DNA of 26,823 bases, from positions 69,541 through 96,363 of the forward strand of contig BMAT01005419.1 in NCBI GenBank assembly GCA_019649035.1. Reading direction: 5' to 3'. Of this stretch, positions 26,153 to 26,823 are shown in pieces (the first letter of the stretch is position 1; each line of letters opens with the position of its first letter). Origin of the DNA: Elysia marginata. Its lineage: Eukaryota; Mollusca; Gastropoda; Plakobranchidae. The notes under the pieces are model-generated. The model searched no databases. It was given only the letters and a program-made list of their open reading frames with translations, and was not told the origin of the DNA. The translations under genes and the position numbers were made by a program.

Positions 26153-26280
26153 TAGAATGACATTCTTTGCAGAGATCCCAGTGCACTTGAGATAATGAAT
26201 AAGTTCTGAAAAGACTGCTAAATGTAAAATCATCATATTAAGATTTAGTAGTATCAATCTTATAAAAACTTACATTATAA

Positions 26281-26309
26281 GGTGAATAATGTAGATTTAA
26301 TTATTCACC
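26281..26309. repeat. Perfect 10-bp hairpin
   Basis: GGTGAATAAT (26281-26290) and ATTATTCACC (26300-26309) are exact inverted complements around a 9-nt loop. No T run follows, and no function is evident. Confidence 0.85.
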
Positions 26310-26664
26310 CTCTGCAAAAAATATCATTGAAACAGTAATTTAAAACAACCAAACATTTACCTTTTTGAGGTGTATTTACAAATGATATGTCCTTATAAAT
26401 TTTTTTTGCTTGTGTGTGTTGGCTATGACCTGTTTTTTCACATGAATGTGTGAAAATTGCATCTATCATTACTTAACGTGTTAAAAGACTTGCAGATTTA
26501 AGATTTTGCCTGCTAAGACAAAATATTTTGGCTTTGAAAAGTCAATGGTTTTCTTTTTTTTACTCAGATTTGTTATCACTGTCCTGGATAATGTTAGATT
26601 TTATACCAAACACATTATTATATTACTATACATAACAGGTAGTGGTGAAACTAGGCATGTTTTT
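26310..26664. other. Non-coding DNA before the right-edge LINE relic
   Basis: No feature recognised. A hydrophobic frame starting at 26506 is chance sequence running into the LINE relic. Confidence 0.45.
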
Positions 26665-26823
26665 CTCACAGATTGGACTGAACATGAATGTCCAGCGAAG
26701 CAAACACAGTGATGAGCCCAAGACAATCTTGTCTGCATCAAGATAGATGTTAAAACCCCAGAACTACAAGTTAGCTCTTTTAAATACCTCCCGAGACAGC
26801 TTGTAACAGAAAATAGAAAAAAA
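26665..26823 (+). pseudogene. LINE reverse transcriptase thumb fragment at window edge
   Basis: One frame from about 26675 reads GLNMNVQRSKH, and after a frameshift another from 26734 reads CIKIDVKTPELQVSSFKYL. This is the G.....K(T/S)K ... I.IDG..L..V.SFKYLG pattern that follows the catalytic core in RTE-like and related LINEs. The fragment runs off the window. It differs from the intronic LINE (14200-15109) in this same region, so it is a different family or a distant member. Confidence 0.7.

Overview
The window is animal nuclear DNA. Coding sequence is interrupted by AT-rich introns with GT..AG borders and pyrimidine-tract acceptors, and the rest is filled with SINE, LINE and MITE relics and simple repeats. 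The SINE type (tRNA head and an 'actgggacgtt...caaacaaccaacc' tail) and frequent 'aggcctac' and 'gatctagatc' words look molluscan, possibly gastropod. That is an impression, not a proof.

One gene is certain: a plus-strand polypeptide N-acetylgalactosaminyltransferase (family GT27) of the GALNT10 type. Eleven coding exons run from 6649 to 19173. Their reading phases join to a 1647-nt frame (548 residues plus stop) from the stem region through the catalytic domain (DSH, WGGEQ and GHIYR motifs) to a three-repeat ricin-type lectin domain and the stop codon. The N-terminal cytoplasmic tail and membrane anchor are not securely in the window. An ORF at 6332-6499 is a speculative candidate for them. 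The product would be a Golgi type II membrane enzyme that starts or extends mucin-type O-glycosylation.

Layout: 1-6648 is upstream or first-intron DNA with a CAC/ATC microsatellite, a 55-bp minisatellite, a tRNA-derived SINE (about 3131-3407), a small palindromic MITE (3723-3831), two short tandem duplications and a second tRNA-like head (6066-6140). From 6649 to 19173 is the gene. Its introns carry a third SINE (7127-7413), a 112-bp tandem duplication beside exon 6, a decayed LINE with a C-terminal zinc finger (about 14200-15109), a fourth tRNA-like head (17449-17525) and a second copy of the palindromic MITE (18833-18941) just before the last exon. From 19174 to 26823 is the 3' UTR and downstream DNA: a G-quadruplex motif, a 165-bp foldback, a CR1/L2-like LINE relic (about 22835-24390) split by a 294-bp piggyBac-type MITE with TTAA target duplication, a GAT microsatellite, and a third LINE relic at the right edge.

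No operon, CRISPR array, rRNA, intact tRNA or second protein-coding gene was seen. The most informative non-gene structures are the MITE insertion whose excision restores the LINE frame, the pair of palindromic MITEs 15 kb apart, and the long foldback that may lie in the 3' UTR.
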